Below are positions 51,287 to 61,245 of a stretch of DNA of 64,000 nt, in pieces. The position numbers and the translations under genes are program-made. The DNA is from an uncultured Bacteroidales bacterium. GTDB lineage: Bacteria > Bacteroidota > Bacteroidia > Bacteroidales > F082. Every line of letters begins with the position of its first letter. Positions within the stretch are counted from its first letter, which is position 1. The stretch covers positions 234,259 through 298,258 of the forward strand of contig ONFF01000001.1 in the NCBI GenBank assembly GCA_900317055.1, written 5' to 3'. The notes beneath the pieces were generated by a model. It saw nothing but the letters and a program-made list of their open reading frames with translations. It ran no database searches and was not told the origin of the DNA.

Positions 51287-52738
51287 ATGGATCAGAATCC
51301 GAACGAAAATATCATCAGTGAAGTCACGAATAAGGAGTATGAATACGGCTTTGTGACCGACATTGAGACCGATTTTGTGCCGAAAGGCTTGAACGAGGAC
51401 ATCATTCGCCTCATCTCCAAGAAAAAAGAGGAACCGGAATGGCTGCTGGAGTTCCGATTGAAGGCCTTCCGTCACTGGAAGACGCTGAAACAGCCAAACT
51501 GGGCGCATCTTGATATCCCCGAAATCAACTACCAGGACATCATCTATTATGCTGCGCCGCGCAAACGCCAGCAGAAGCAGAGCCTCGACGAGGTGGACCC
51601 CGAGCTGTTGGCCACTTTCGACAAACTCGGCATCTCACTCGATGAGCAGAAGAAGCTTTCGGGCGTGGCTGTCGACGCGGTGATGGACTCCACCTCGGTG
51701 AAAACGACCTTCCAAGAGACCCTTTCCAAACATGGCGTTATCTTTATGTCGTTCAGCGAGGCCGTGAAGCAGCACCCTGACTTAGTGAAGAAATACTTAG
51801 GCAAGGTGGTGCCTTATACCGACAACTTCTTTGCTGCACTCAACTCGGCAGTCTTCAGCGATGGCTCGTTCTGCTACATCCCGAAAGGTGTTCGTTGCCC
51901 CTTGGAGCTTTCCACCTATTTCCGCATCAATGCGGCCAACACAGGCCAGTTTGAGCGCACGCTCATCGTGGCCGATGAAGGCGCGTATGTGAGTTACATG
52001 GAAGGCTGCACGGCTCCGCAGCGCGATGAGAACCAGCTTCATGCAGCCATCGTGGAAATCATTGCCGAGACGGATGCAGAAGTGAAGTATTCCACAGTGC
52101 AGAACTGGTATCCTGGCGACAAGGACGGCAAGGGTGGTGTGTATAACCTCGTCACCAAGCGCGGCCTTTGTCGCGGCGACCGCTCCAAGATCTCTTGGAC
52201 ACAGGTCGAGACGGGATCGGCTATCACCTGGAAATACCCGGGTTGTGTGTTGTTGGGCGATAACTCGGTGGGCGAGTTCTACTCCGTCGCCGTGACCAAC
52301 AACTACCAACAAGCCGACACGGGCACCAAGATGATTCACTTGGGCAAGAACACCCGTAGTACGATCATATCTAAAGGTATCTCTGCAGGCCACAGTCAGA
52401 ATGGCTATCGTGGCTTGGTGAGAGTGGCTGCCAAAGCCGAGAACTCGCGTAACTATTCGCAGTGCGACTCTTTGCTGTTGGGCGACAAATGCGGTGCTCA
52501 TACCTGGCCTTATGTCGAATGTGGCAACGAATCGAGCATCCTTGAACACGAAGCCACGACCTCGAAGATTTCCGAAGACCAACTGTTCTATTGCCAGCAG
52601 CGTGGCATCCCGACGGAGAAGGCCATTGGCCTCATCGTTAACGGCTATGCCAAGGATGTGCTGAACAAACTGCCTATGGAATTTGCGGTCGAGGCACAGA
52701 AACTATTGTCGATCACCTTGGAAGGCAGCGTTGGATAG
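51287..52738 (+). CDS. sufB: Fe-S cluster assembly scaffold SufB
   Basis: A 483-residue protein, part of the SufBCD complex that builds and passes on Fe-S clusters. The SufBD beta-helix core has [20 protein letters not shown]-like ([19 protein letters not shown]), [56 protein letters not shown], and CHLLL-type cysteine in [19 protein letters not shown]. It is the first gene of the suf operon. A membrane glycosyltransferase gene starts 2 bp after its stop. Confidence 0.96.
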   Translation: MDQNPNENIISEVTNKEYEYGFVTDIETDFVPKGLNEDIIRLISKKKEEPEWLLEFRLKAFRHWKTLKQPNWAHLDIPEINYQDIIYYAAPRKRQQKQSLDEVDPELLATFDKLGISLDEQKKLSGVAVDAVMDSTSVKTTFQETLSKHGVIFMSFSEAVKQHPDLVKKYLGKVVPYTDNFFAALNSAVFSDGSFCYIPKGVRCPLELSTYFRINAANTGQFERTLIVADEGAYVSYMEGCTAPQRDENQLHAAIVEIIAETDAEVKYSTVQNWYPGDKDGKGGVYNLVTKRGLCRGDRSKISWTQVETGSAITWKYPGCVLLGDNSVGEFYSVAVTNNYQQADTGTKMIHLGKNTRSTIISKGISAGHSQNGYRGLVRVAAKAENSRNYSQCDSLLLGDKCGAHTWPYVECGNESSILEHEATTSKISEDQLFYCQQRGIPTEKAIGLIVNGYAKDVLNKLPMEFAVEAQKLLSITLEGSVG

Positions 52739-52740
52739 TT

Positions 52741-54117
52741 ATGGCAATCACCCGTTTAAATAACACGCCTTTTTGGTTGCTCCTCATCGGATTGTTCCTC
52801 ATTCTGGTGAGCAAGAACCTTTTGACCGAGGGCATGTTTCTTGATGGTGTGACATATGCCTGCATTTCCCGCAATATGGCTTGCGGTCTAGGCTCGTTTT
52901 GGAACCCAAGTTATACCCAAACGATAGGTCATGTATTCCATTCTCATCCCCCTTTGGCTTTCGGATTAGAAGCATTGTTTTTCAAGGTTTTGGGCGACCA
53001 TTGGTGGGTTGAGAAGTTATATTCCGTACTAACTTTCCTCTTTACCGGCTTGTTGATAGCCTTGATTTGGAAACGAACCACTAACAATCTCCGTTGGGCT
53101 TGGCTACCGCTGTTGTTTTGGCTGGTCATGCCTTTGGCCACTTGGTGTGCCACCAACAATATGCTTGAAAACACCATGTCGGTCTTTGTGTTGCTCTCCG
53201 TCTATCTGATGATTGTCGGTTACCAGCGCAACCATAAGATTTGGTTGTTTTTGTCGGCTTTCACTCTGTTATTGGCCTTCCTTTCCAAAGGATTCACGGG
53301 ATTGTTCCCTTTGGTGTTTCCAATTCTTTATTGCGCTTTCGACCAAAAGCGCAAATGGATTCAAGGCCCGATTGATAGTTTGCTCCTGTTGGTTTCTATG
53401 GTGGTGTTTGCTGGGATTATGTTCTTGGTTTGCCCTGGCTCGTTTGCCTATCTTAAGGACTACATCCTACTTCAAGTCATAGGTGGCGGGCTGTACGAAG
53501 CGACAGCATCTTCAAGGTTCTATATCGTTTTCGCTTTATTGCAACAACTGGTCATCCCGAGTGCTCTTGCACTCGTTTTGGTGATTTGCAAGACTAAAAG
53601 TAAGATCAATTCGAAGATCTTTGAGTTTCCACCCGACAAGGGTTGGTTCTATGTCTTTCTGATCATGGGACTCGTGGGTGTGCTGCCCATCATGGGGAGC
53701 GTGAAGCAACGCGATTTCTACATGCTTGCTGCGTTGCCTTTCTTTGCCTTGGCTTGCGGACATATCACCCTCTCGATGCTGACTTTATGGTTGCCTAAGA
53801 TAACGCCAAAAGTCCGTGGATGGATGATCCTTGGTGCAGGTTGTGTCGTATTGTTAGGGCTTGTTTTGAACATCATCCATATCGGGAAATACGGTCGCGA
53901 TGAGGCGTTGATAGAAGAGGTGAAACAAAGTATTGCGGAGTATGAAGGCAATACTGTCATTGAAATAACACCAGAAGAATATACACAGTGGGCCAAGCAT
54001 GCCTATTATATGCGTTACGGCAAAATCAGCCTAAGCCCAACCCATCAAATTTCGCCCATAGATTCCAGCCAGCCCACCAGCCCGCGTTGGAAATCGAAGA
54101 TTCGACAAAGTCAATGA
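52741..54117 (+). CDS. GT39-like membrane protein inserted in the suf operon
   Basis: A 458-residue GT-C-type protein with about eleven helices. The first loop has the family acidic motif in GMFLDGVTYACISRNM and the second has VFHSHPPLAFGLEALFF, matching the HPP pattern of PMT/ArnT enzymes. The C-terminal soluble part is short. Its ATG is 2 bp after the sufB stop, so it is almost certainly read from the suf mRNA. Its usual place would be with the glycosyltransferase block at 44-51 kb. A function in Fe-S assembly is not expected. Confidence 0.85.
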   Translation: MAITRLNNTPFWLLLIGLFLILVSKNLLTEGMFLDGVTYACISRNMACGLGSFWNPSYTQTIGHVFHSHPPLAFGLEALFFKVLGDHWWVEKLYSVLTFLFTGLLIALIWKRTTNNLRWAWLPLLFWLVMPLATWCATNNMLENTMSVFVLLSVYLMIVGYQRNHKIWLFLSAFTLLLAFLSKGFTGLFPLVFPILYCAFDQKRKWIQGPIDSLLLLVSMVVFAGIMFLVCPGSFAYLKDYILLQVIGGGLYEATASSRFYIVFALLQQLVIPSALALVLVICKTKSKINSKIFEFPPDKGWFYVFLIMGLVGVLPIMGSVKQRDFYMLAALPFFALACGHITLSMLTLWLPKITPKVRGWMILGAGCVVLLGLVLNIIHIGKYGRDEALIEEVKQSIAEYEGNTVIEITPEEYTQWAKHAYYMRYGKISLSPTHQISPIDSSQPTSPRWKSKIRQSQ

Positions 54118-54130
54118 TATGGGCGAATCC

Positions 54131-54173
54131 AACTGAATACTGAACAACTGAATAATTGAACAACTGAACAACT
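54131..54173 (+). repeat. Tandem word AACTGAA(T/C) before sufC
   Basis: The 63-bp gap before sufC contains AACTGAATACTGAACAACTG and AATTGAACAACTGAACAACT, another low-complexity intergenic repeat. Confidence 0.55.
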
Positions 54174-54180
54174 ATATATC

Positions 54181-54927
54181 ATGTTACTGAATATCAAAAA
54201 CCTACATGTCTCCATTGGAGGCAAGGAAATCCTGAAAGGATTAAATCTGGGCGTCAACGAAGGCGAAATCCACGCCATCATGGGTCCTAACGGAACGGGA
54301 AAGAGTACGCTGGCTGCGGCCATCACAGGTCGCGAGGGCTATGAAATCACCGAAGGCGAGATCTGGTACAAGGGCAAGAACATCGTTGGGATGTCGCCCG
54401 AGGACCGCGCCAACGAAGGTATCTTCCTGAGTTTCCAATATCCCGTTGAGATTCCAGGTGTGAGCATACAGAATTTCATGCGCACCGCTGTCAACTCGAA
54501 GCGTGAGTATCAAGGACTGCCGCCAATGAGCACGGTCGACTTCATGAAGATGATGAAGGAGAAGCAGGCCATGGTGGAAATCACCGAGAAACTGCAGAAC
54601 CGTTTCGTCAATGTGGGTTACAGCGGTGGCGAGAAGAAGAAAAACGAGATCTTCCAGATGGCCATGTTGGAGCCGAGTCTTGCCATCCTCGATGAAACCG
54701 ACTCGGGCCTCGACATCGACGCGTTGCGCATCGTGGCCCATGGTGTCAACCAGTTGCATAAAGCCGAGAACGCCTTCGTGGTCATCACGCACTATCAGCG
54801 ACTGCTCGACTATATTGTCCCCGACTTCGTGCATGTGATGTACGACGGACGCATCGTTAAGACGGGCGGCAAGAACCTTGCCCTCGAACTCGAAGAAAAA
54901 GGCTACGAATGGATTAAGGAACTTTGA
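54181..54927 (+). CDS. sufC: Fe-S cluster assembly ATPase SufC
   Basis: A 248-residue ABC-type ATPase that drives the SufBCD complex. Walker A is IMGPNGTGKSTLA (near residues 34-46), the signature is YSGGEKKKNEIFQMAML, Walker B is LAILDETDSGLDIDALRIV, and the H-loop is VVITHYQRLLDYI. Its stop is 2 bp before the sufD ATG at 54930. Confidence 0.97.
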   Translation: MLLNIKNLHVSIGGKEILKGLNLGVNEGEIHAIMGPNGTGKSTLAAAITGREGYEITEGEIWYKGKNIVGMSPEDRANEGIFLSFQYPVEIPGVSIQNFMRTAVNSKREYQGLPPMSTVDFMKMMKEKQAMVEITEKLQNRFVNVGYSGGEKKKNEIFQMAMLEPSLAILDETDSGLDIDALRIVAHGVNQLHKAENAFVVITHYQRLLDYIVPDFVHVMYDGRIVKTGGKNLALELEEKGYEWIKEL

Positions 54928-54929
54928 TT

Positions 54930-55757
54930 ATGAACAACCAACTTATCTTAGCCGCCAACCAAAGCCGCGAAATCATTGAGTATGACGATGACGCTCACCT
55001 GTCATCCGAGCCGAAGGTCTCCGAAATCATCCTCAATGAGAATTCAAGCCTTGAGTTGTATGTGCTGCAGAATGTAAGCAACGAGGCCACCATTCAAAGA
55101 GAGTTCAAAGTCAAGCAGCTGGCCGACAGCCGACTGAAGATTGTGGTCATCACCTTCAACGGTGGCGATGTGCGCAACACCTATCATGTCGACTTGGATG
55201 GCGAAGGCGCCGACACGCAGGTGCATGGTTTGTATCTCATCGACAAGACCCAGCATGTGGAGAACTTCCTGAAAGTGAACCACAATGTGCCGCATTGCAC
55301 CAGCAATGAGAAGTTCAAGGGCGTCATTGATGACTCTGCCTCGGCGGTGTTCAACGGCCATGTGTATGTGGCCAAAGATGCCCAAAAGACCGATGCCCAC
55401 CAAAACAATAGCAACATCCTTTTGACCTCGACGGCCAAAGTCAATAGCCAGCCTTTCCTTGAGATCTATGCCGACGATGTGAAATGCTCGCATGGTACTT
55501 CTACGGGCCAACTCGACCAAGAGGCCATGTTCTACATGCGCCAGCGTGGCATCAGCAAGGCCAATGCTAGAATCCTGTTGATGTATGCCTTTGCCGCTGA
55601 GGTGAGTAACCATATCGGAAACGAGATGCTGCACGAGCACATCGACGACATGATCAAGCGCCGCCTGCGTGGTGAACTCTCGAGCTGCGAGAACTGCGTG
55701 TTGCGTTGCAGCCATCCGAAGGAATATAATTTTGACATTGATTATTCTAAAATCTAA
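54930..55757 (+). CDS. sufD: SufD, short form with C-terminal cysteine cluster
   Basis: A 275-residue SufBD-family protein. The conserved core has FKGVIDDSASAVFNGHVYVAKDAQKTDAHQNN (FKGVIDDSASAVFNGHVYV), ILLTSTAKVNSQPFLEIYADDVKCSHGTSTGQLDQE (YADDVKCSHGTSTGQLD) and RGISKANARILLMYAFAAEV. It lacks most of the N-terminal helical domain of typical SufD (more than 400 residues). Unusually it ends in SSCENCVLRCSHPKEYNF, a Cx2Cx3C motif that could bind metal. The ATG at 54930 is preferred to the TTG at 54924. Confidence 0.9.
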   Translation: MNNQLILAANQSREIIEYDDDAHLSSEPKVSEIILNENSSLELYVLQNVSNEATIQREFKVKQLADSRLKIVVITFNGGDVRNTYHVDLDGEGADTQVHGLYLIDKTQHVENFLKVNHNVPHCTSNEKFKGVIDDSASAVFNGHVYVAKDAQKTDAHQNNSNILLTSTAKVNSQPFLEIYADDVKCSHGTSTGQLDQEAMFYMRQRGISKANARILLMYAFAAEVSNHIGNEMLHEHIDDMIKRRLRGELSSCENCVLRCSHPKEYNFDIDYSKI

Positions 55758-55770
55758 CACCTTTACGCTT

Positions 55771-55850
55771 GGCTGGCTATTAGCTTTTATCCGTTAGCTA
55801 TTAGCTTGATAGCCAATAAGCTAATAGCTAAAAGCTAATTGCTAACAGCC
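55771..55850. repeat. GCTATTAGCTT palindromic repeat before sufS
   Basis: GGCTGGCTATTAGCTTTTATC and CGTTAGCTATTAGCTTGATAG face AAGCTAATAGCTAAAAGCTAA and TTGCTAACAGCC. Together they can form a long imperfect hairpin in the sufD-sufS spacer. Confidence 0.7.
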
Positions 55851-55880
55851 AATGCCAAAAAAGGTAGAATCTTAAACAAA

Positions 55881-57142
<1,262 letters not shown>

Positions 57143-57146
<4 letters not shown>

Positions 57147-57667
57147 GCCTCTGTCGTTGGGGTTTTTGTAGGGATTGTCTCCGCTGTGGGTTCTTCTGCT
57201 TTTACTTCTTGGTTTTCAACGGATTCTAGTTTTATTTTTCCGTTCTTTAGCTTGATTTTCTTTTTTACTCGGAGGGGAGCAATAATGAGCACTAACAGTG
57301 CTTCGAGGGCATATTTCATCCAAGGATCACCTCCAGTTGTCACGAATTGGAAAATCATAAGCAAAATGGAGGCAACCACAAAGATGACTTTGCCGTGATT
57401 CTTTTTTCTGAAGATCTGTATTAGGCTGAATACGAGTGTTATAAGTAGTGCAAGCTGTAGAATTGGGGTTAGCAGTTCTGATTTGTCTTGCTTTACATTG
57501 GCTTCCTCGTAATAGTAGGAGTCGATGTAGTATTGGCTGAAAATGACCGTGATGATGGCGAAGACGAGCAAAAACCCGTAATAGGTGATGGCAAAACTCG
57601 CCGCCAATCTCATGGGCTGGGTCAATTCTGGCCTCAAGTTGAATATCTTGCCTTCACGCTGTTCCAT
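57143..57667 (-). CDS. Hypothetical membrane protein
   Basis: A 174-residue protein with three or four helices (ASFAITYYGFLLVFAIITVI, LTPILQLALLITLVFSLIQIF, VIFVVASILLMIFQF, MKYALEALLVLIIAPL) and a Lys/Glu/Thr-rich cytoplasmic tail (KLESVENQEVKAEEPTAE). It is not recognised. It lies 2 bp from the following minus-strand membrane gene and the pair is probably co-expressed. Its stop overlaps the stop of convergent sufS. Confidence 0.7.
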
Positions 57668-57669
57668 GG

Positions 57670-58173
57670 TTAATCAGGGTTTTGTGTGGTTTTAGCCATT
57701 TCCATTCGCTTGAAATAGAGGTAATACAGCAAGATAAACATGGCTGTGAACATCAAGTCGGATAAAAATGGAGAGGGTTTTTGTAGCGGATAGACAAACA
57801 CGGAATTGTCGATCAGCATGCAAATTTGGGCGACGGAATAGATATGGAAACCGCGCTTGTCGCCTTTGAACATCTTGATGACGCCAATCAACGATGCGAT
57901 GAACAACACCAGTAGAATGATGTAGAATTTGGAGTCGATTTGGGAGAAAATCTGCATCCCTTCGTTCATGGCCTTGGCAAAATCTCCACCAAAGGCTGAG
58001 AAAGGTTGCATCATCTCCTCAAGTTGCCCGTTCTTGTACATCGCAGTCATACTTGGCTTCACGATCAATGACACCGATGCACTGATGATGTTCCAACAGG
58101 CGTTGATGAGCGACATCACCAAGAGGATGGTCATCCCTATGGGGCGTTTGGTTTGTTGTGTGTTGGTTTCCAT
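57670..58173 (-). CDS. Hypothetical membrane protein
   Basis: A 167-residue protein with four predicted helices (PIGMTILLVMSLINACWNII, FYIILLVLFIASLIGVIKMF, HIYSVAQICMLIDNSVFVYP, DLMFTAMFILLYYLYF) and a central amphipathic segment (MQPFSAFGGDFAKAMNEGMQ). No family was recognised. It is immediately upstream of the 57143 membrane gene on the same strand and follows the palindromic element at 58188. Confidence 0.7.
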   Translation of the reverse strand: METNTQQTKRPIGMTILLVMSLINACWNIISASVSLIVKPSMTAMYKNGQLEEMMQPFSAFGGDFAKAMNEGMQIFSQIDSKFYIILLVLFIASLIGVIKMFKGDKRGFHIYSVAQICMLIDNSVFVYPLQKPSPFLSDLMFTAMFILLYYLYFKRMEMAKTTQNPD

Positions 58174-58187
58174 ATCCTATATTTTGT

Positions 58188-58260
58188 TTGTAAGGCTGTC
58201 ACACCATGGCAGCCGCTTTCGTTTTTACGAGCGGCTGCCGTGGTACGACAGCCCTACAAA
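58188..58260. repeat. Palindromic element, copy B
   Basis: TTGTAAGGCTGTCACACCA and TGGCAGCCGC face GCGGCTGCCG and TGGTACGACAGCCCTACAA across a T-rich loop. The arms match copy A at 34854-34917 and the loop differs. It lies between hutH and the 57670 gene. Confidence 0.85.
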
Positions 58261-58264
58261 CCAA

Positions 58265-59776
58265 TCATTTGTTTTGCAAATCATCAAATGCCAACGGGTA
58301 GTCTTTCACGAACTGCACGCTCTTGGCAATCTCAGTGTACATCACCTTATCGATGCGTACGAATTCCACTTCCTTGCGGTAGGCGGCGACGAACTTCTCG
58401 ATGATAGGCGACGACTTCAGCGGACGGCGGAACTCAAGGGCTTGGGTGGCGTTGAACAATTCAATGGCTAAAACACGCTCAAGGTTTTCGGCCACGCGCA
58501 AAGCCTTCGTTGCGGCATTGGCGCCCATGCTGACATGGTCTTCCTGTCCTTGTGATGACTCGATGCTGTCGACTGAAGCGGGTGTGCAAAGTTGCTTGCT
58601 TTGGCTGACGATGCTGGCTGCAGCATATTGCGGAATCATAAAGCCAGAGTTGAGGCCGGGCTCGGCGACCAAGAACGAAGGCAGACCACGCTTGCCACCA
58701 ATCAACTGATAGATACGGCGTTCGCTGATATTGCCCAACTCAGCCATGGCGATGGCCAAGAAGTCCAAAGTGATGGCGAGAGGTTGGCCGTGGAAGTTGC
58801 CGGCGCTGATGACGAGGTCTTCATCGGGGAAGATGGTCGGGTTGTCGGTGACGGCGTTGATTTCCTCGCTAAATACAGAGGCCACATAGTCGATGGCATC
58901 CTTGGAGGCACCATGCACCTGAGGCATGCAACGGAAAGAGTAGGGGTCTTGGACATGTTTCTTCTCCCTGACAATCAACTCACTACCTTTGGTGAACTCA
59001 CGCACGCGCTTGGCGGTGACAATTTGTCCATTGTGGTGACGGATTTGATGCACTTGGTCAAAGAAAGGCTCGATGCGACCGTCGAAGGCTTCCAAAGAAA
59101 CGGTGCCGATGAGGTCGGCCAGATAGCTGAGGCGGAAGGCCTTCAGCAGGACATAGGTGCCGTAGCTGCTCATGAACTGGGTGCCGTTGAGCAGGGCCAG
59201 ACCTTCTTTTGATTGTAAGGTGATGGGCTTCCAGCCGAACTTCTTCAGAACTTTCTCGGCGGGGACAATCTTGCCTTCGAAATGCACTTCGCCTAGGCCG
59301 AGCAGAGGCAGCATAAGGTTGGCCAAAGGAGCCAAGTCGCCGGAGGCACCGAGTGAACCTTGGTTGTAGACCACGGGTAGCACATCGTTGTTGAAGAAGT
59401 CGATGAGGCGTTGCACGGTTACCACTTGCACGCCGCTATTGCCGTAGCTAAGGCTTTGCACCTTTAAGAGTAGCATGAGGCGGATGATCTCTTCGGGCAC
59501 CATCTCGCCCGTGCCGCAGGCGTGCGACATGACGAGGTTCTTTTGCAATGTGCTTAGGTCTTCCTTTGAGATGCTATGGTCGCAGAGCGAGCCAAAGCCG
59601 GTGGTCACACCGTAGATGGGCTTCTCAGGGTTCTCCATCTTCTTGTCGAGGTAGTCGCGGCATTTTTGGATGCGTTTGACGGCGTCGGCGCTGAGTTCCA
59701 GCTTGTAGCCCTTGGTGAGTATTTCGTTTACCTGTTTGAAGGTCAGCTCTTTGGCTGAGATTTTGTGGATTTTCAT
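58265..59776 (-). CDS. hutH: Histidine ammonia-lyase
   Basis: A 503-residue enzyme that removes ammonia from histidine to give urocanate, the substrate of HutU. The self-forming MIO cofactor triad Ala144-Ser145-Gly146 is in SLGASGDLAPLANLMLPLLG. Other conserved parts are YGVTTGFGSLCDHSIS, NLVMSHACGTGE, YGNSGVQ, ALLNGTQFMSSYG, VTDNPTIFPDEDLVISAGNFHGQPLA and SSQGQEDHVSMGANAATK. hisS follows upstream at 59863; hutU is about 54 kb away. No dedicated promoter box was seen. Confidence 0.96.
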   Translation of the reverse strand: MKIHKISAKELTFKQVNEILTKGYKLELSADAVKRIQKCRDYLDKKMENPEKPIYGVTTGFGSLCDHSISKEDLSTLQKNLVMSHACGTGEMVPEEIIRLMLLLKVQSLSYGNSGVQVVTVQRLIDFFNNDVLPVVYNQGSLGASGDLAPLANLMLPLLGLGEVHFEGKIVPAEKVLKKFGWKPITLQSKEGLALLNGTQFMSSYGTYVLLKAFRLSYLADLIGTVSLEAFDGRIEPFFDQVHQIRHHNGQIVTAKRVREFTKGSELIVREKKHVQDPYSFRCMPQVHGASKDAIDYVASVFSEEINAVTDNPTIFPDEDLVISAGNFHGQPLAITLDFLAIAMAELGNISERRIYQLIGGKRGLPSFLVAEPGLNSGFMIPQYAAASIVSQSKQLCTPASVDSIESSQGQEDHVSMGANAATKALRVAENLERVLAIELFNATQALEFRRPLKSSPIIEKFVAAYRKEVEFVRIDKVMYTEIAKSVQFVKDYPLAFDDLQNK

Positions 59777-59806
59777 ATTTTTGATTGTTTATTGTGTTTC
59801 TTCTCT

Positions 59807-59860
59807 TGACGCAGGGACTTGCGCCGCCTGCTTAATGTCCTGCGCCCCTACGGGGCTTTG
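59807..59860. repeat. GCAGGGACTTGCGCCG / GCGCCCCTACGGGGC repeat
   Basis: The gap between hutH and hisS has ACGCAGGGACTTGCGCCGCC followed by TGTCCTGCGCCCCTACGGGG. GCAGG(G)AC is mirrored by GTCCTGC, and CCCCTACGGGG is itself palindromic. Confidence 0.6.
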
Positions 59861-59862
59861 CT

Positions 59863-61218
59863 TTATAATATCGTTTCCACCAATTTGTTGGCGTCAACGG
59901 TTTCTTGTTTGCCTTCTTTCATCCATTTCACGGTGAATTTCTGTTCGGCCACTTCGTTTTCGCCAGCGATGACGACAATTGGGATGTGGCGTTGGTCGGC
60001 GTATTTCATCTGTTTCTGGATCTTGGCGGCATCGGGATAGATTTCCGCGTTGATGTCGTGTTTGCGTACTTGGTTGAGGTATCTCAGACAGTATTTCTCT
60101 TCGTTCTTGCCAAAGTTGAGGAAGATGACCTTGGTGCTTTCCGACATGGTCTCAGGGAAGAGGTTGAGGCCTTCCAACACATCGTAAATGCGGTCGGCAC
60201 CGAAGCTGATGCCTACACCCGAGACATTGGGCAGACCGAAAATGCCCGTGAGGTTATCGTAGCGACCGCCACCCGAAATGCTTCCGATGGCGAAGTCCTT
60301 GGCTTTCACCTCGAAGATGGCGCCAGTGTAGTAATTCAGACCGCGGGCGAGGGTGAGGTCGAGTTCGGTGTCGATGCCGAGTTCCATGTTTTCAATATAG
60401 TCGAATAGAGTCTCAAGTTCTTCGATGCCTTTTTGGCCGACTTCATTATCTAATAAAGGCTTCAGCTGAGCCAGCTTCTCGCGCGTGTTGCCCTTCATGA
60501 AGAGGATGGGTTGCAGCTTGTCGATGGCGGCTTGCTCCAAGCCCTTTTCGGCGAGTTCTGCGTTGACGGCATCGATACCAATCTTGTCCAGCTTATCAAT
60601 AGCCACAGTGATGTCGACCAAGGCATCCGATTTGCCGATGTATTCGGCGATGCCAGCCAATACCTTGCGGTTGTTAATCTTCAGAGTAACTCTGATTTTC
60701 AAGGCATTGAAGACCTCGTCGACGATTTGCACCAGCTCGGCTTCGTTGAGCAAGGAGTCGCTGCCGATGATGTCGACATCGCATTGATAGAACTCACGGT
60801 AACGGCCTTTCTGCGGACGGTCGGCACGCCAAACGGGTTGGATTTGGTAACGCTTGAATGGGAAGGCGATTTGGTCGCGATACATGGTGACAAAACGGGC
60901 GAAGGGCACGGTCAAGTCATAGCGCAGACCTTTCTCCGTGATTTTCGAAGCTAGTTTCAGGGATTCAAGAGGTTCTCCGTTTTGCTCCACGCCACTCATG
61001 AAATCGCCCGAGTTGAGCACACGGAAGAGGAGTTTGTCGCCTTCTTCGCCATATTTGCCCAAGAGGGTGCTTAGATTTTCCATCGAAGGGGTCTCAATCG
61101 GTTGGAAACCAAAGCGTTTGAACACTGTCTTAATGGTGTCAAAAATATAATTGCGGCGTACCATGACTTCGGGCAGGAAGTCGCGTGTGCCTTTGGGAAT
61201 GCTGGGTTTTTGTGCCAT
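59863..61218 (-). CDS. hisS: Histidyl-tRNA synthetase
   Basis: A 451-residue class II synthetase. The start at 61218 ([20 protein letters not shown]) follows the promoter at 61234. Motif 1 and 2 regions are [12 protein letters not shown] and [24 protein letters not shown] with [15 protein letters not shown]. The histidine A motif is [16 protein letters not shown], motif 3 is [13 protein letters not shown], and the anticodon-binding domain follows (about residues 345-450: [33 protein letters not shown]). It charges tRNA-His. Confidence 0.97.
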   Translation of the reverse strand: MAQKPSIPKGTRDFLPEVMVRRNYIFDTIKTVFKRFGFQPIETPSMENLSTLLGKYGEEGDKLLFRVLNSGDFMSGVEQNGEPLESLKLASKITEKGLRYDLTVPFARFVTMYRDQIAFPFKRYQIQPVWRADRPQKGRYREFYQCDVDIIGSDSLLNEAELVQIVDEVFNALKIRVTLKINNRKVLAGIAEYIGKSDALVDITVAIDKLDKIGIDAVNAELAEKGLEQAAIDKLQPILFMKGNTREKLAQLKPLLDNEVGQKGIEELETLFDYIENMELGIDTELDLTLARGLNYYTGAIFEVKAKDFAIGSISGGGRYDNLTGIFGLPNVSGVGISFGADRIYDVLEGLNLFPETMSESTKVIFLNFGKNEEKYCLRYLNQVRKHDINAEIYPDAAKIQKQMKYADQRHIPIVVIAGENEVAEQKFTVKWMKEGKQETVDANKLVETIL

Positions 61219-61233
61219 TTTTGAAAATTTTTG

Positions 61234-61241
61234 CAAAAGTA
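61234..61241 (-). promoter_or_regulatory. -7 box (TACTTTTG) for hisS
   Basis: TACTTTTGC on the minus strand, 16 bp before the ATG at 61218. The leader would be very short, so no T-box or attenuator is expected. Confidence 0.65.
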
Positions 61242-61245
61242 CGAA

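Noticed and set aside
51797-52582. 261-codon open frame on the minus strand
   Set aside because: It is antisense to sufB with no family signal.
55771-55850. CRISPR array in the sufD-sufS gap
   Set aside because: The words are palindromic and contiguous with no unique spacers, and no cas gene is present.
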